A stretch of DNA of 64,000 nucleotides. It comes from Paenibacillus phytorum. Its GTDB lineage: Bacteria; Bacillota; Bacilli; Paenibacillales; NBRC-103111. The notes below the pieces were generated by a model. It was not told the DNA's origin. It did not search any database and worked only from the letters and a program-made list of their open reading frames with translations. This document shows, in pieces, positions 17,441 to 24,881 of the stretch. A program made the position numbers and the translations under genes. Location: NCBI RefSeq assembly GCF_013141715.1, contig NZ_WHOA01000092.1, positions 48,803 through 112,802 on the forward strand, in the 5' to 3' direction. Every line of letters starts with the position of its first letter. Positions within the stretch are counted from its first letter, which is position 1.

Positions 17441-17579
17441 CCGACCAACCACAGACAATAAACATAAACCGAGTGACAAGACGTTGCTCAAATTATATAA
17501 CGGACCCACTGTTCTGAATAAAACGAGCGGGGTAACGATTGTGGCCAAAGGGTCATTTGATTTCGAATCTCTCGCGTAG
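17412..17579 (+). CDS. Small basic protein, third gene of the TIR-like cassette
   Basis: 55 residues starting MLKHMKKVRNRPTT and ending VAKGSFDFESLA, with a strongly basic first half. It starts inside the end of the 325-residue gene in another frame, with a 29-base overlap. A very good site, AAAGGAAGG, sits about seven bases before its ATG. A terminator follows 20 bases after its stop, so it closes the operon. Not recognised. The overlap and strong ribosome binding site make it a likely real gene; roles as a toxin-neutralising partner or nucleic-acid binder would be guesses. Confidence 0.6.
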   Translation: MLKHMKKVRNRPTTDNKHKPSDKTLLKLYNGPTVLNKTSGVTIVAKGSFDFESLA

Positions 17580-17597
17580 CATTAATAAGATAAACCT

Positions 17598-17623
17598 AAG
17601 AACCTCGTAAGGGGTTCTTTTTT
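17598..17623 (+). terminator. Terminator of the TIR-like cassette
   Basis: AAGAACC pairs with GGTTCTT around TCGTAAGG and is followed by a T-run. This marks the three preceding genes as one transcription unit. Confidence 0.8.
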
Positions 17624-17679
17624 GCGTATAGGCGTAATATAACTATTTAGCTTTACCCGCGATTACTACTGACTACTAA

Positions 17680-18010
17680 GTAGTTATACAAGTAACAGCT
17701 TTTTCGGACCCGAGACATGGGGGAATTGTAATTACTCAAGAGTTCAGGCGCAAGAAGTCGATCCAAGGGGAACTACGATACGCTATTTATCAAATAGCTG
17801 CACTTTTAGGTAAGTAGAGGAACCTAGAAGCGTTATTTTGCCATTTTGGCTGATTTACTGCGGTCGAAGGAGAAAAAAGAGATTGTCGTTCCGCCTAGAT
17901 ATGAAAAAGACCAATTTAGCCCCAAATAAGGTATCTACGTTCCCTTTCATGAGGCGACAGTTGATTTTGAAGAAAACAAGCTGTAACCGTAGTTCCCGTG
18001 TATGTATCAA
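17680..18010 (+). pseudogene. Probable decayed coding sequence between the cassette and spoIIP
   Basis: No intact gene is present in 17624-18145, but the segment reads like broken protein-coding sequence. In one frame 17680-17820 gives a peptide including GGIVITQEFRRKKSIQGEL and ends in TAG. In a second frame 17828-17986 gives KEIVVPPRYEKDQFSPK, an in-frame TAA at 17927-17929, then GIYVPFHEATVDFEENK. The first frame resumes with AVTVVPVYVSTEEPEQ just before a terminator hairpin. The alternation of frames with a nonsense codon suggests a relic of a third accessory gene. Family not recognised; chance open frames remain possible. Confidence 0.3.
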
Positions 18011-18016
18011 CAGAAG

Positions 18017-18055
18017 AACCTGAGCAGCGTCTCAGGTTTATTTGCGTTTCTTTTT
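18017..18055 (+). terminator. Terminator after the relic region
   Basis: AACCTGAG (18017-18024) pairs perfectly with CTCAGGTT (18031-18038) around CAGCGT, followed by a T-rich stretch. It has no intact gene in front of it, which supports loss of one. Confidence 0.7.
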
Positions 18056-18145
18056 CCCTCTATCAGAAAAATTCTAGTGTTTTGGGTTCTATCGAAGGAG
18101 CTCGTTTCATAGATTAAAGTAAGATAGATTAGGAGGAATCAAACT

Positions 18146-19381
18146 ATGAAATGGACATCAGCTACATTGAATCTCAGCCATGTTCGGAAAACGTTTCAGA
18201 GCGCAAGTTCCGTCGGAAAAACATTTATTATACTCAGCTTCGGCACCTTAGCTCTATTTGTTCTTATTGGCGTAGGTGGCTTCTTGCAGAATAGAGTCAT
18301 GACGACTTCGCCTGTTTCATCTATGAAGAGCTTAGCTGCTTCTGTCACGAATCAATTTTTCATCGATATGCTGGGCATGGAAGTGCCTCATCTACATAAA
18401 GATCAGAAGAAATTTACATTTTCTCAGCACAATGTGTTTCATTTTGCCTTCCAGTTCTTGACGGATATCAATCCGAACGACCCTAAAAGTCTTGTCGCCA
18501 GTGAAGTGCCAGGGATGGATGCCAATAAGACGACGGTATTGGTAAGAGGGAGTGCGTCAAATCCCAGTGATCCTATTGATTACGGCCCCCCAAGCTCCCT
18601 TGATTTAGAGGCAGATGCGAAGAATCCTCAGCCATCTCCATCACCAGAACCTTCTCCTGTGGGTGGCGCCGCCCCGATAACAAACCCAACGACAGGACAA
18701 CCGCCAAGAACCGCAGGGGATAATATAGCTTTCATTTATCAAACGCATAGCAATGAGTCATTTTTGCCGGAGTTAAGAGGTGTTACAGATCCTGACAAGG
18801 CTTATAGCGATAAGGTGAATATCATTTCTGTAGGTCAAAGATTAGCTCAAAATTTGGAGAAGGACGGCATCGGAGCCGTACATTCCAAGACAGTCTATCC
18901 AAGTACAGTCAAAAATTTTGAATATCCGTATTCTTACAAATATTCATTGAAAACGTTGCAGGAAGCTTCTGTGTCACATCCGGATTTGCAATATTATTTC
19001 GATATTCATCGAGATTCCGCTGCACGAAATAAAACGACCGCAACCTTTGATGGCAAAGATTATGCCCAGGTGTACTTCATCATTGGTGGTAAAAATCCAA
19101 ATTGGAAAAAGAATGAGGAATTCGCGAACAAGATTCATCAAGTGTTAGAGGCCAAACATCCTGGTATATCCAAAGGGATTCACGCGAAAGAAGCCAGTGA
19201 AGGCAACGGATTATATAATCAAAACTTTTCCCCTAATAATATATTGATTGAAGTCGGCGGCCCGTACAATTCCCTCGAAGAGTGCTATCGAACAACAGAT
19301 TGGTTGGCAGAAGCTATTTCAGAGGTGATTTTGAACGCGAAGAAAGTTGACGCACCGGTTATTACCCCTAAGCAGTCGTAG
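18146..19381 (+). CDS. spoIIP: SpoIIP, sporulation peptidoglycan amidase/endopeptidase
   Basis: 411-residue component of the SpoIID-SpoIIM-SpoIIP engulfment complex, which thins septal peptidoglycan and moves the mother-cell membrane around the forespore. An N-terminal membrane segment (about 28-48) is followed by a linker rich in Pro/Ser (about 145-190). The catalytic domain (about 193-395) carries IYQTHSNESFLPE, YYFDIHRDSAAR and ILIEVGGPYNSLEEC. Start ATG 18146 has AGGAGG ten bases upstream, and CATAGATT at about 18109 could be a sigma-E -10 box. In Bacillus it lies directly after gpr; here the TIR-like cassette separates them. Confidence 0.95.
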   Translation: MKWTSATLNLSHVRKTFQSASSVGKTFIILSFGTLALFVLIGVGGFLQNRVMTTSPVSSMKSLAASVTNQFFIDMLGMEVPHLHKDQKKFTFSQHNVFHFAFQFLTDINPNDPKSLVASEVPGMDANKTTVLVRGSASNPSDPIDYGPPSSLDLEADAKNPQPSPSPEPSPVGGAAPITNPTTGQPPRTAGDNIAFIYQTHSNESFLPELRGVTDPDKAYSDKVNIISVGQRLAQNLEKDGIGAVHSKTVYPSTVKNFEYPYSYKYSLKTLQEASVSHPDLQYYFDIHRDSAARNKTTATFDGKDYAQVYFIIGGKNPNWKKNEEFANKIHQVLEAKHPGISKGIHAKEASEGNGLYNQNFSPNNILIEVGGPYNSLEECYRTTDWLAEAISEVILNAKKVDAPVITPKQS

Positions 19382-19493
19382 AAGCTAGTTTGCCAACGAA
19401 AACTCTAAGGATATGCTTTCGAAGCTAGTTTTTTGCTAAAGCAAAACTTAGTTAATGCTTACGAAGCCAGTTTTCTTACGAAAACTTTAAGGA
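19381..19493 (+). repeat. Three tandem copies of the hairpin/RBS leader element
   Basis: Directly after the spoIIP stop three units follow one another. GAAGCTAGTTTGCCAACGAA starts at 19381. GAAGCTAGTTTT then AAAGCAAAACTTAG starts at 19421. The last unit, TGCTTACGAAGCCAG at 19455 with stem AGTTTT/AAAACT and TTAAGGAGG, forms the ribosome binding site of the next gene. The last copy is the best preserved; the first two lack an intact AGGAGG. Related copies precede comEA and addB. Confidence 0.7.
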
Positions 19494-19503
19494 GGATCTC
19501 AAA

Positions 19504-19902
19504 ATGAGGCTGAGACATTTTTATGTGAAAGTAGGCTTGTTTGGACTCTTGCTGTTGTTCTGTATTTTATTCGGAGTCAGCTTGGCGTCGAGCGGTATGG
19601 ATCGCATACAAGGACCTCAGCCGTCCTCTAAAGCTGCACAGGAGCCCGCTGTCAAAACGCTACCAGGGCAAGTAACCACTGTTAAGACGTCACCAACGCC
19701 ATCTCCCAAAGGAGACGCAGCAGCGAAATCTAACACTACCGCCGTGAAGCCACAAGCTGAAAAAAATGCGGAACCGGTTGCTGATCACGATAATTCATTG
19801 AATCATGTCGGTAATAAATTAGGGGACTTTCTGCAGATTGCTTCGCATCACGGAATTAAGTTATTCGTGTCCTTGTTTGATGCCGTCTTAGGGAAAGGTT
19901 GA
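19504..19902 (+). CDS. YqxA-like small membrane protein
   Basis: 132 residues with one N-terminal membrane segment (about 8-28, VGLFGLLLLFCILFGVSLAS) followed by SGMDRIQG, a Pro/Ala/Thr/Lys-rich linker, and a C-terminal amphipathic segment (about 95-130) with KLGDFLQIASHHGIKLF. Position between spoIIP and lepA, the single membrane segment and the GMxRIQG-like stretch fit YqxA (DUF3679) of Bacillus. Its function is unknown; cotranscription with spoIIP would suggest a sporulation role. The start follows the TTAAGGAGG of the last hairpin element. Confidence 0.6.
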   Translation: MRLRHFYVKVGLFGLLLLFCILFGVSLASSGMDRIQGPQPSSKAAQEPAVKTLPGQVTTVKTSPTPSPKGDAAAKSNTTAVKPQAEKNAEPVADHDNSLNHVGNKLGDFLQIASHHGIKLFVSLFDAVLGKG

Positions 19903-19910
19903 GGGGTACA

Positions 19911-19939
19911 TTGCTGCAACTTCCCACAACTGCTATAAT
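19911..19939 (+). promoter_or_regulatory. Sigma-A promoter of lepA
   Basis: TTGCTG (19911-19916) and a consensus TATAAT (19934-19939) are separated by exactly 17 bases, 38 bases before the lepA start. lepA can therefore be expressed in growing cells independently of spoIIP. Confidence 0.7.
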
Positions 19940-19976
19940 GAAAATTATTTGCATGTAGTGGGGGTTAGTCTTTAGC

Positions 19977-21791
19977 ATGACGGACATTCGAGAAAGACAA
20001 CAAAGAATTCGCAACTTTTCAATTATCGCTCATATCGATCATGGCAAGTCAACACTTGCCGACCGCATACTAGAATATACGGGCGCGTTATCATCGCGTG
20101 AGATGCAGGAGCAAGTTCTGGACCAGATGGATTTGGAGCGGGAACGCGGAATTACGATTAAACTTCAGGCGGTTAGATTGGCTTATCGTGCTGACAATGG
20201 CGTCGATTATATTCTTAATTTAATTGATACACCGGGACATGTAGATTTTACATACGAGGTTTCCCGAAGCCTTGCCGCTTGTGAAGGTGCGCTGCTGGTT
20301 GTAGACGCTGCACAAGGTATCGAAGCACAAACGCTTGCCAACGTGTACCTGGCATTGGAAAATAATTTAGAAATTTTACCTGTTATCAATAAAATCGATC
20401 TACCTAGTGCTGATCCTGACAAAGTGAAGCAGGAAATCGAGGACGTTATCGGACTCGATGCCAGTGAGGCTGTTCATGCTTCCGCGAAAGCCGGTATTGG
20501 GATTAAAGAGATCATCGAGCAAATTTGTGAGAAAGTGCCGGCTCCGCAGGGGAATCCGGACAATCCGCTGAAAGCATTGATCTTCGATTCCCATTACGAT
20601 AGCTACAAAGGCGTTATCGTATATGTGCGTGTCGTTGATGGTTCGATCAAGGCGGGCTCGAAAATCAAAATGATGGCGACGAACAAGGTGTTTGAAGTCA
20701 TTGAAGTCGGGGCTTTCAAGCCGAGAATGTCATCCGTTCCTTCCCTTGAGGTCGGAGATGTTGGATTCGTTGTAGCTGGTATCAAAAATGTAGGGGATAC
20801 ACGAGTCGGGGACACGGTTACCGAAGCGGATCGCCCAGCGCCTGAAGCGCTGCCAGGTTATCGCCGGATCAACCCGATGGTGTTCTGCGGACTGTATCCG
20901 ATCGAAACAACCGATTACAACGATCTGCGTGAAGCTTTGCAGAAGCTGGAGCTGAATGATGCTTCTCTACGTTTTGAACCGGAAACATCTACAGCTTTAG
21001 GTTTTGGCTTCCGCTGTGGATTCTTGGGTCTGCTGCATATGGAAATTATTCAGGAGCGGATTGAACGTGAGTTCAATATTCCGTTAATTACGACGGCGCC
21101 AAGCGTTATTTATCGCATCACATTAACGAATGGCGATGTGATGGAAATCGATAACCCATCGAACTATCCAGATCCACAGCGAATTGACTTCGTCGAAGAG
21201 CCGTATGTCAAAGCATCGGTTATTGTTCCAAATGATTATGTAGGAACAATTATGGAGCTTTGCCAAGGCAAACGCGGTGAATATATGAACATGGAATACC
21301 TGGATACCAATCGTGTGACATTAACGTACGAAATTCCGTTATCCGAGATCGTATATGATTTCTTCGATATGCTGAAGTCAAGAACAAAGGGCTATGCTTC
21401 ATTTGACTATGAAGTGTCTGGCTACAAGAAATCGAATCTCGTGAAAATGGACATTCTTTTGAATGCCGAGCAAGTGGATGCACTCTCCTTCATCGTTCAC
21501 CGTGATACCGCGTATCATCGCGGCAAAATCATTTGTGATAAACTGAAGGAACTGATTCCGCGGCAAATGTTCGAAGTGCCGATTCAAGCGGCGATTGGAC
21601 AAAAGATCGTAGCCCGTGAGACGGTTAAAGCGATGCGTAAAAACGTACTCGCCAAATGTTACGGCGGTGACATCTCAAGGAAACGTAAGCTCCTTGATAA
21701 GCAAAAAGAAGGTAAGAAACGCATGAAGCAAGTTGGCAGCGTAGAAGTGCCGCAAGAAGCGTTCATGGCTGTTCTTAAAATCGACGAATAG
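19977..21791 (+). CDS. lepA: LepA (EF-4) translational GTPase
   Basis: 604-residue ribosome-associated GTPase that acts in translation and 30S biogenesis. The G1 motif AHIDHGKST and G3 DTPGHVDF are intact, as is G4 NKIDLP. They are followed by the EF-G-like domains II, III and V and the LepA-specific C-terminal domain ending [17 protein letters not shown]. The length is standard. It has its own sigma-A promoter and ends at a good terminator; the following hemW is the usual neighbour in Firmicutes. Confidence 0.98.
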   Translation: MTDIRERQQRIRNFSIIAHIDHGKSTLADRILEYTGALSSREMQEQVLDQMDLERERGITIKLQAVRLAYRADNGVDYILNLIDTPGHVDFTYEVSRSLAACEGALLVVDAAQGIEAQTLANVYLALENNLEILPVINKIDLPSADPDKVKQEIEDVIGLDASEAVHASAKAGIGIKEIIEQICEKVPAPQGNPDNPLKALIFDSHYDSYKGVIVYVRVVDGSIKAGSKIKMMATNKVFEVIEVGAFKPRMSSVPSLEVGDVGFVVAGIKNVGDTRVGDTVTEADRPAPEALPGYRRINPMVFCGLYPIETTDYNDLREALQKLELNDASLRFEPETSTALGFGFRCGFLGLLHMEIIQERIEREFNIPLITTAPSVIYRITLTNGDVMEIDNPSNYPDPQRIDFVEEPYVKASVIVPNDYVGTIMELCQGKRGEYMNMEYLDTNRVTLTYEIPLSEIVYDFFDMLKSRTKGYASFDYEVSGYKKSNLVKMDILLNAEQVDALSFIVHRDTAYHRGKIICDKLKELIPRQMFEVPIQAAIGQKIVARETVKAMRKNVLAKCYGGDISRKRKLLDKQKEGKKRMKQVGSVEVPQEAFMAVLKIDE

Positions 21792-21805
21792 ATTGAAATG
21801 AATGA

Positions 21806-21846
21806 GAAGCTGGGGTGGCAGAGTAACTCTGCCCCTTGGCTTTTTC
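21806..21846 (+). terminator. Terminator of lepA
   Basis: AAGCTGGGGTGGCAGAG pairs with CTCTGCCCCTTGGCTT around TAA, followed by TTTTT. Confidence 0.85.
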
Positions 21847-21957
21847 TTAATTGATACTAAGTATAAGTTTTATACTTTGCTTTGCATCAACCTTGACAAA
21901 CCGCCCGTCCCTGAGGCCAGCGGAGTTGTTTATCCTAGATTGAAAGGAAATACCCCT

Positions 21958-23109
21958 ATGTTAGTAACCTATACGGCCCCAACCGCTGTGTATATTCATA
22001 TCCCTTTTTGCACAAACAAATGCCATTATTGCGATTTCAACTCTTATGTCCTTAAAGGCCAGCCCGTTATGGAGTATCTGGATGCGCTCGAGCGCGAAAT
22101 GGAACTTACAGTTAGAAATAATCCACCGATCAAGGTGGAAACGATTTTCGTTGGCGGGGGAACACCTACTGTACTGCTTCCTGATCAAATGGAGCGGTTT
22201 CTGCGCATGGTTCATACGTATTTCCCAGCAGATAGCGCAGAAGTTGAGTTTTCCATGGAAGCTAACCCAGGAACGACGGACGAAGATAAGCTGGCAGTTA
22301 TGAAAGAAGGCGGCGTCAATCGGATCAGTTTCGGAGTGCAATCTTTCAATAATGATTTGCTTGCCGCGATTGGACGCATTCATAATACAGATGACGTGCA
22401 TCGAAGCATCGCGAATGCCAAAAAGCTAGGATTCGATAACCTCTCCATTGACTTGATGTTCGGACTTCCCAAACAAACCGTGGACATCATGCAGGCTACA
22501 TTGGATGAGGCTTTATCTCTGGATCTGCAGCATTACTCCATCTATAGTCTAAAAGTAGAAGAGAATACATTGTTTCACACATTGTTCAATAAGAATCAAC
22601 TGCCTCTTCCAAGTGAAGATGAGGAAGTCGATATGTACGAACTCATCATGAAGAGGTTAGAGGCAGCGGGTTATAAGCAATATGAAATCAGCAACTTCGC
22701 TAAACCAGGTCGAGAGAGCAGACACAACTCCATGTACTGGCGCAATCGCTCCTATTATGGACTCGGAGCAGGGGCTCATGGGTATATGAATGGCCAGCGT
22801 CATGTGAACGTGAAGGGAATTCAACCCTATATTGATGCTGCAAAGGTAGGCTTACCGATCATGGAACAATTTGAGGTAACTCGGCAGGAAGCTATGGAAG
22901 ACTTCATGATGGTTGGTTTGCGATTGCTGGAAGGTATACGGAATGCGGATTTCATCGAACAATTCGGAATCACCATCGAATCACAATTCGGGGAAACCTT
23001 GAATGGCTGGCTGCGAAAACAGCTGCTTGAACAAACGCCTGATGGGTATCGATTGTCCAAACATGGCATCTTGCTTGGCAACGAAGTCTTTGCTTCGTTC
23101 CTTGCCTAG
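21958..23109 (+). CDS. hemW: HemW, radical SAM heme chaperone family protein
   Basis: 383-residue radical SAM protein. The CxxxCxxC cluster motif is CTNKCHYC (about residues 19-26) and the SAM-binding stretch is FVGGGTPT. HemW proteins are often mislabelled as coproporphyrinogen III oxidase (HemN); the PFCTNKCHYCDF form, C-terminal HemN domain and lepA-hemW-hrcA location point to HemW, which inserts heme. The start ATG 21958 has AAAGGAA nine bases upstream. An open frame reaches back to 21802, but that part overlaps the lepA terminator. Confidence 0.92.
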   Translation: MLVTYTAPTAVYIHIPFCTNKCHYCDFNSYVLKGQPVMEYLDALEREMELTVRNNPPIKVETIFVGGGTPTVLLPDQMERFLRMVHTYFPADSAEVEFSMEANPGTTDEDKLAVMKEGGVNRISFGVQSFNNDLLAAIGRIHNTDDVHRSIANAKKLGFDNLSIDLMFGLPKQTVDIMQATLDEALSLDLQHYSIYSLKVEENTLFHTLFNKNQLPLPSEDEEVDMYELIMKRLEAAGYKQYEISNFAKPGRESRHNSMYWRNRSYYGLGAGAHGYMNGQRHVNVKGIQPYIDAAKVGLPIMEQFEVTRQEAMEDFMMVGLRLLEGIRNADFIEQFGITIESQFGETLNGWLRKQLLEQTPDGYRLSKHGILLGNEVFASFLA

Positions 23110-23149
23110 GCGAGTAACATAGAGAGACCTGTTTGAATGCAAAAAACTC

Positions 23150-23178
23150 TTGTGCAAATATACGGTTTATTGTATATT
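23150..23178 (+). promoter_or_regulatory. Sigma-A type promoter for the acetyltransferase gene
   Basis: TTGTGC (23150-23155) and TATATT (23173-23178) are 17 bases apart. Transcription would begin near 23185, so the protein must start at 23238 or later. This is why I reject the longer open frame beginning at 23133. Confidence 0.6.
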
Positions 23179-23184
23179 TATACA
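23171..23184 (+). promoter_or_regulatory. ARG-box-like palindrome overlapping the -10 box
   Basis: TGTATATTTATACA is a near-perfect palindrome resembling half of the ArgR/AhrC operator pattern (TNTGNATWWWWATNCANA). It covers the -10 box of the promoter above. The downstream gene resembles N-acetylglutamate synthase, the first step of arginine synthesis, which makes repression by arginine through AhrC/ArgR plausible. Confidence 0.5.
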
Positions 23185-23261
23185 TGAATCCACAAGCGAA
23201 TCAGCGGCAAAGCCGTAGTGGCGCTAGCGTGGGTTTTATGCATTTTGTTGCGATTGGTGGG

Positions 23262-23741
23262 ATGACAGTGAATCTATCAACTACAGTGTCCGTTAGAAAA
23301 GCTTCGATAAGTGATATTGAGAAGCTGCATGATATTATACAAGGCTATGCCAAGCAGGGGATTATGCTGCCGCGGAGCAAAGAGATGCTGGAGGAGCAGA
23401 TTGACACTTTCGTTGTCGCTGAATCGGATGGCTTGCTGATTGGCTGCGGCTCCCTTACAGGGCTTGGGCCAGATCTTGTTGAGATTCGCTCACTTGGGAT
23501 GACCCAAGGCTACAAGGGACAAGGAATCGGCGGGAAACTTGTGAACTTCTTAGTTGAAGAGGCGAGGAGCCAAGGCATCATTAAAGTGATGGCGCTCACG
23601 TATGAAGTCGCTTTTTTTCAAAAAAACGGCTTTACTCTCGTGCCAAAAGAGATTTTTCCAGAGAAGGTTTGGAAAGATTGTATGCATTGCAAAAAACAGT
23701 ATTGCTGCGACGAAATCGCCGTACTTAAACGTTTGGATTGA
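23262..23741 (+). CDS. GNAT acetyltransferase, short N-acetylglutamate-synthase-like
   Basis: About 159 residues of the GNAT fold. It contains LPRSKEMLEEQI, LIGCGSLT, DLVEIRSLGM, the acetyl-CoA loop QGYKGQGIGGKLV, LTYEVAFFQKNGF and a Cys-rich end KVWKDCMHCKKQYCCDEIAVL. This pattern fits short ArgA-type amino-acid N-acetyltransferases, which make N-acetylglutamate for arginine synthesis. The start is uncertain: ATG 23238, ATG 23262 and GTG 23268 (six bases after GGTGGG) are all possible. The overlapping promoter and ARG-box-like operator support an arginine link. It ends at its own terminator, 43 bases before the hrcA operator. Confidence 0.75.
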   Translation: MTVNLSTTVSVRKASISDIEKLHDIIQGYAKQGIMLPRSKEMLEEQIDTFVVAESDGLLIGCGSLTGLGPDLVEIRSLGMTQGYKGQGIGGKLVNFLVEEARSQGIIKVMALTYEVAFFQKNGFTLVPKEIFPEKVWKDCMHCKKQYCCDEIAVLKRLD

Positions 23742-23747
23742 CTTGAC

Positions 23748-23772
23748 AACAGACCTTAGGGTCTGTTATTTT
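23748..23772 (+). terminator. Terminator between the acetyltransferase gene and hrcA
   Basis: AACAGACC (23748-23755) pairs perfectly with GGTCTGTT (23760-23767) around TTAG and is followed by ATTTTT. Confidence 0.85.
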
Positions 23773-23783
23773 TGTATTAGGAT

Positions 23784-23810
23784 TTAGCACTCACTAAATA
23801 CGAGTGCTAA
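23784..23810 (+). promoter_or_regulatory. CIRCE operator of the hrcA-dnaK operon
   Basis: TTAGCACTC (23784-23792), nine spacer bases, then GAGTGCTAA (23802-23810): an exact match to the CIRCE consensus. HrcA binds it and represses the operon until heat stress titrates the GroE chaperones. It lies 42 bases upstream of the hrcA start. Confidence 0.97.
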
Positions 23811-23852
23811 CGAAAGTGGCAAATAGTGATTTGTGAAGAGGAGGGGTACCTT

Positions 23853-24881
23853 ATGTTGACGGAGCGTCAGCGCATGATTTTAAGTGCTATCATTGATGAT
23901 TATGTTCGTTCAGCAGAGCCAATTGGTTCGCGAAGTATTTCGAAGCGGGGCAATGTCGGATTCAGTCCGGCGACGATCCGTAACGAGATGTCTGATCTCG
24001 AAGAAATGGGTTATTTGGAACAACCCCATACGTCCGCAGGTCGTATACCCTCGCACAAAGGTTATCGCTATTATGTCGATCATTTGCTTCAACATGGTAC
24101 CTTGCATAATAACGATTTGGACTCCATGAAGGGTGCTTTTGCCGAACGCATTCAAGAGATGGAAGGTGTGATCCAGCATGTTGCGGGAATGCTCTCCAGT
24201 CTTACGAATTATACATCGATCGTGCTTGGTCCTGAGGTATTCAGTACAACGCTGAAACACTTACAGATTATCCCGCTTTCAGAAACGACTGCCGTTGCCA
24301 TTATTGTTATGAATACGGGTCATGTGGAGAATAAAACAGTTTCCATTCCTGAAGGCATACGGATGTCTGAGATTGAGAAGGTCGTCAATATTCTGAATGC
24401 AAAGCTTAAAAATGTACCGTTGATTGAGTTTAAATCCAGGCTTTACAATGAAATTTCGAGCGAGTTAAGCAAGTATGTGAACGGGTATCAAGAGCTTCTT
24501 GCGGTTGTGGAAAGCGTGCTTCAAAGCAATGAGAAGGATCGCGTCTTCCTAAGCGGTATGACGAATATGTTGACCCAACCCGAGTTCAAGGATGTTGACA
24601 AGGTCAAGAGCATTTTTGATCTATTGGAAGAAGCACCAACCCTCATCAAATTGTTTACATCGTCAAATGAAGGCATTGAGATTAAAATTGGTGCTGAAAA
24701 TAGTATTGAAGCTATTAATAATTGCAGCTTAATAACGGCCTCGTATTCGATCGGTGATAAGCCTCTTGGAACGATAGGAATTTTGGGTCCTACCCGTATG
24801 GAATACGGCAGGGTCATTAGCTTAATGGAGCATTTGTCGAAGCATCTAGAAGTCGTTCTTGGGCGTTGGTATGGCAAATGA
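23853..24881 (+). CDS. hrcA: HrcA, heat-inducible transcription repressor
   Basis: 342-residue CIRCE-binding repressor. The N-terminal winged helix (about 1-75) contains MLTERQRMILSAIIDDYV and PATIRNEMSDLEEMGYL; a GAF-like middle and an inserted dimerisation domain follow. ATG 23853 has GAGGAGGGG eight bases upstream. The perfect CIRCE directly upstream shows autoregulation. Its last four bases overlap the start of the chaperonin gene, which therefore belongs to the same unit. Confidence 0.97.
   Translation: MLTERQRMILSAIIDDYVRSAEPIGSRSISKRGNVGFSPATIRNEMSDLEEMGYLEQPHTSAGRIPSHKGYRYYVDHLLQHGTLHNNDLDSMKGAFAERIQEMEGVIQHVAGMLSSLTNYTSIVLGPEVFSTTLKHLQIIPLSETTAVAIIVMNTGHVENKTVSIPEGIRMSEIEKVVNILNAKLKNVPLIEFKSRLYNEISSELSKYVNGYQELLAVVESVLQSNEKDRVFLSGMTNMLTQPEFKDVDKVKSIFDLLEEAPTLIKLFTSSNEGIEIKIGAENSIEAINNCSLITASYSIGDKPLGTIGILGPTRMEYGRVISLMEHLSKHLEVVLGRWYGK

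Noticed and set aside
17838..18023. 61-codon open frame starting at TTG
   Set aside because: No ribosome binding site and an unusual, Arg/Cys-rich product; another frame in the same stretch looks more protein-like. I treat the region as relic.
23133..23261. Upstream extension of the acetyltransferase gene
   Set aside because: The probable promoter lies within it, so these codons would not be transcribed.
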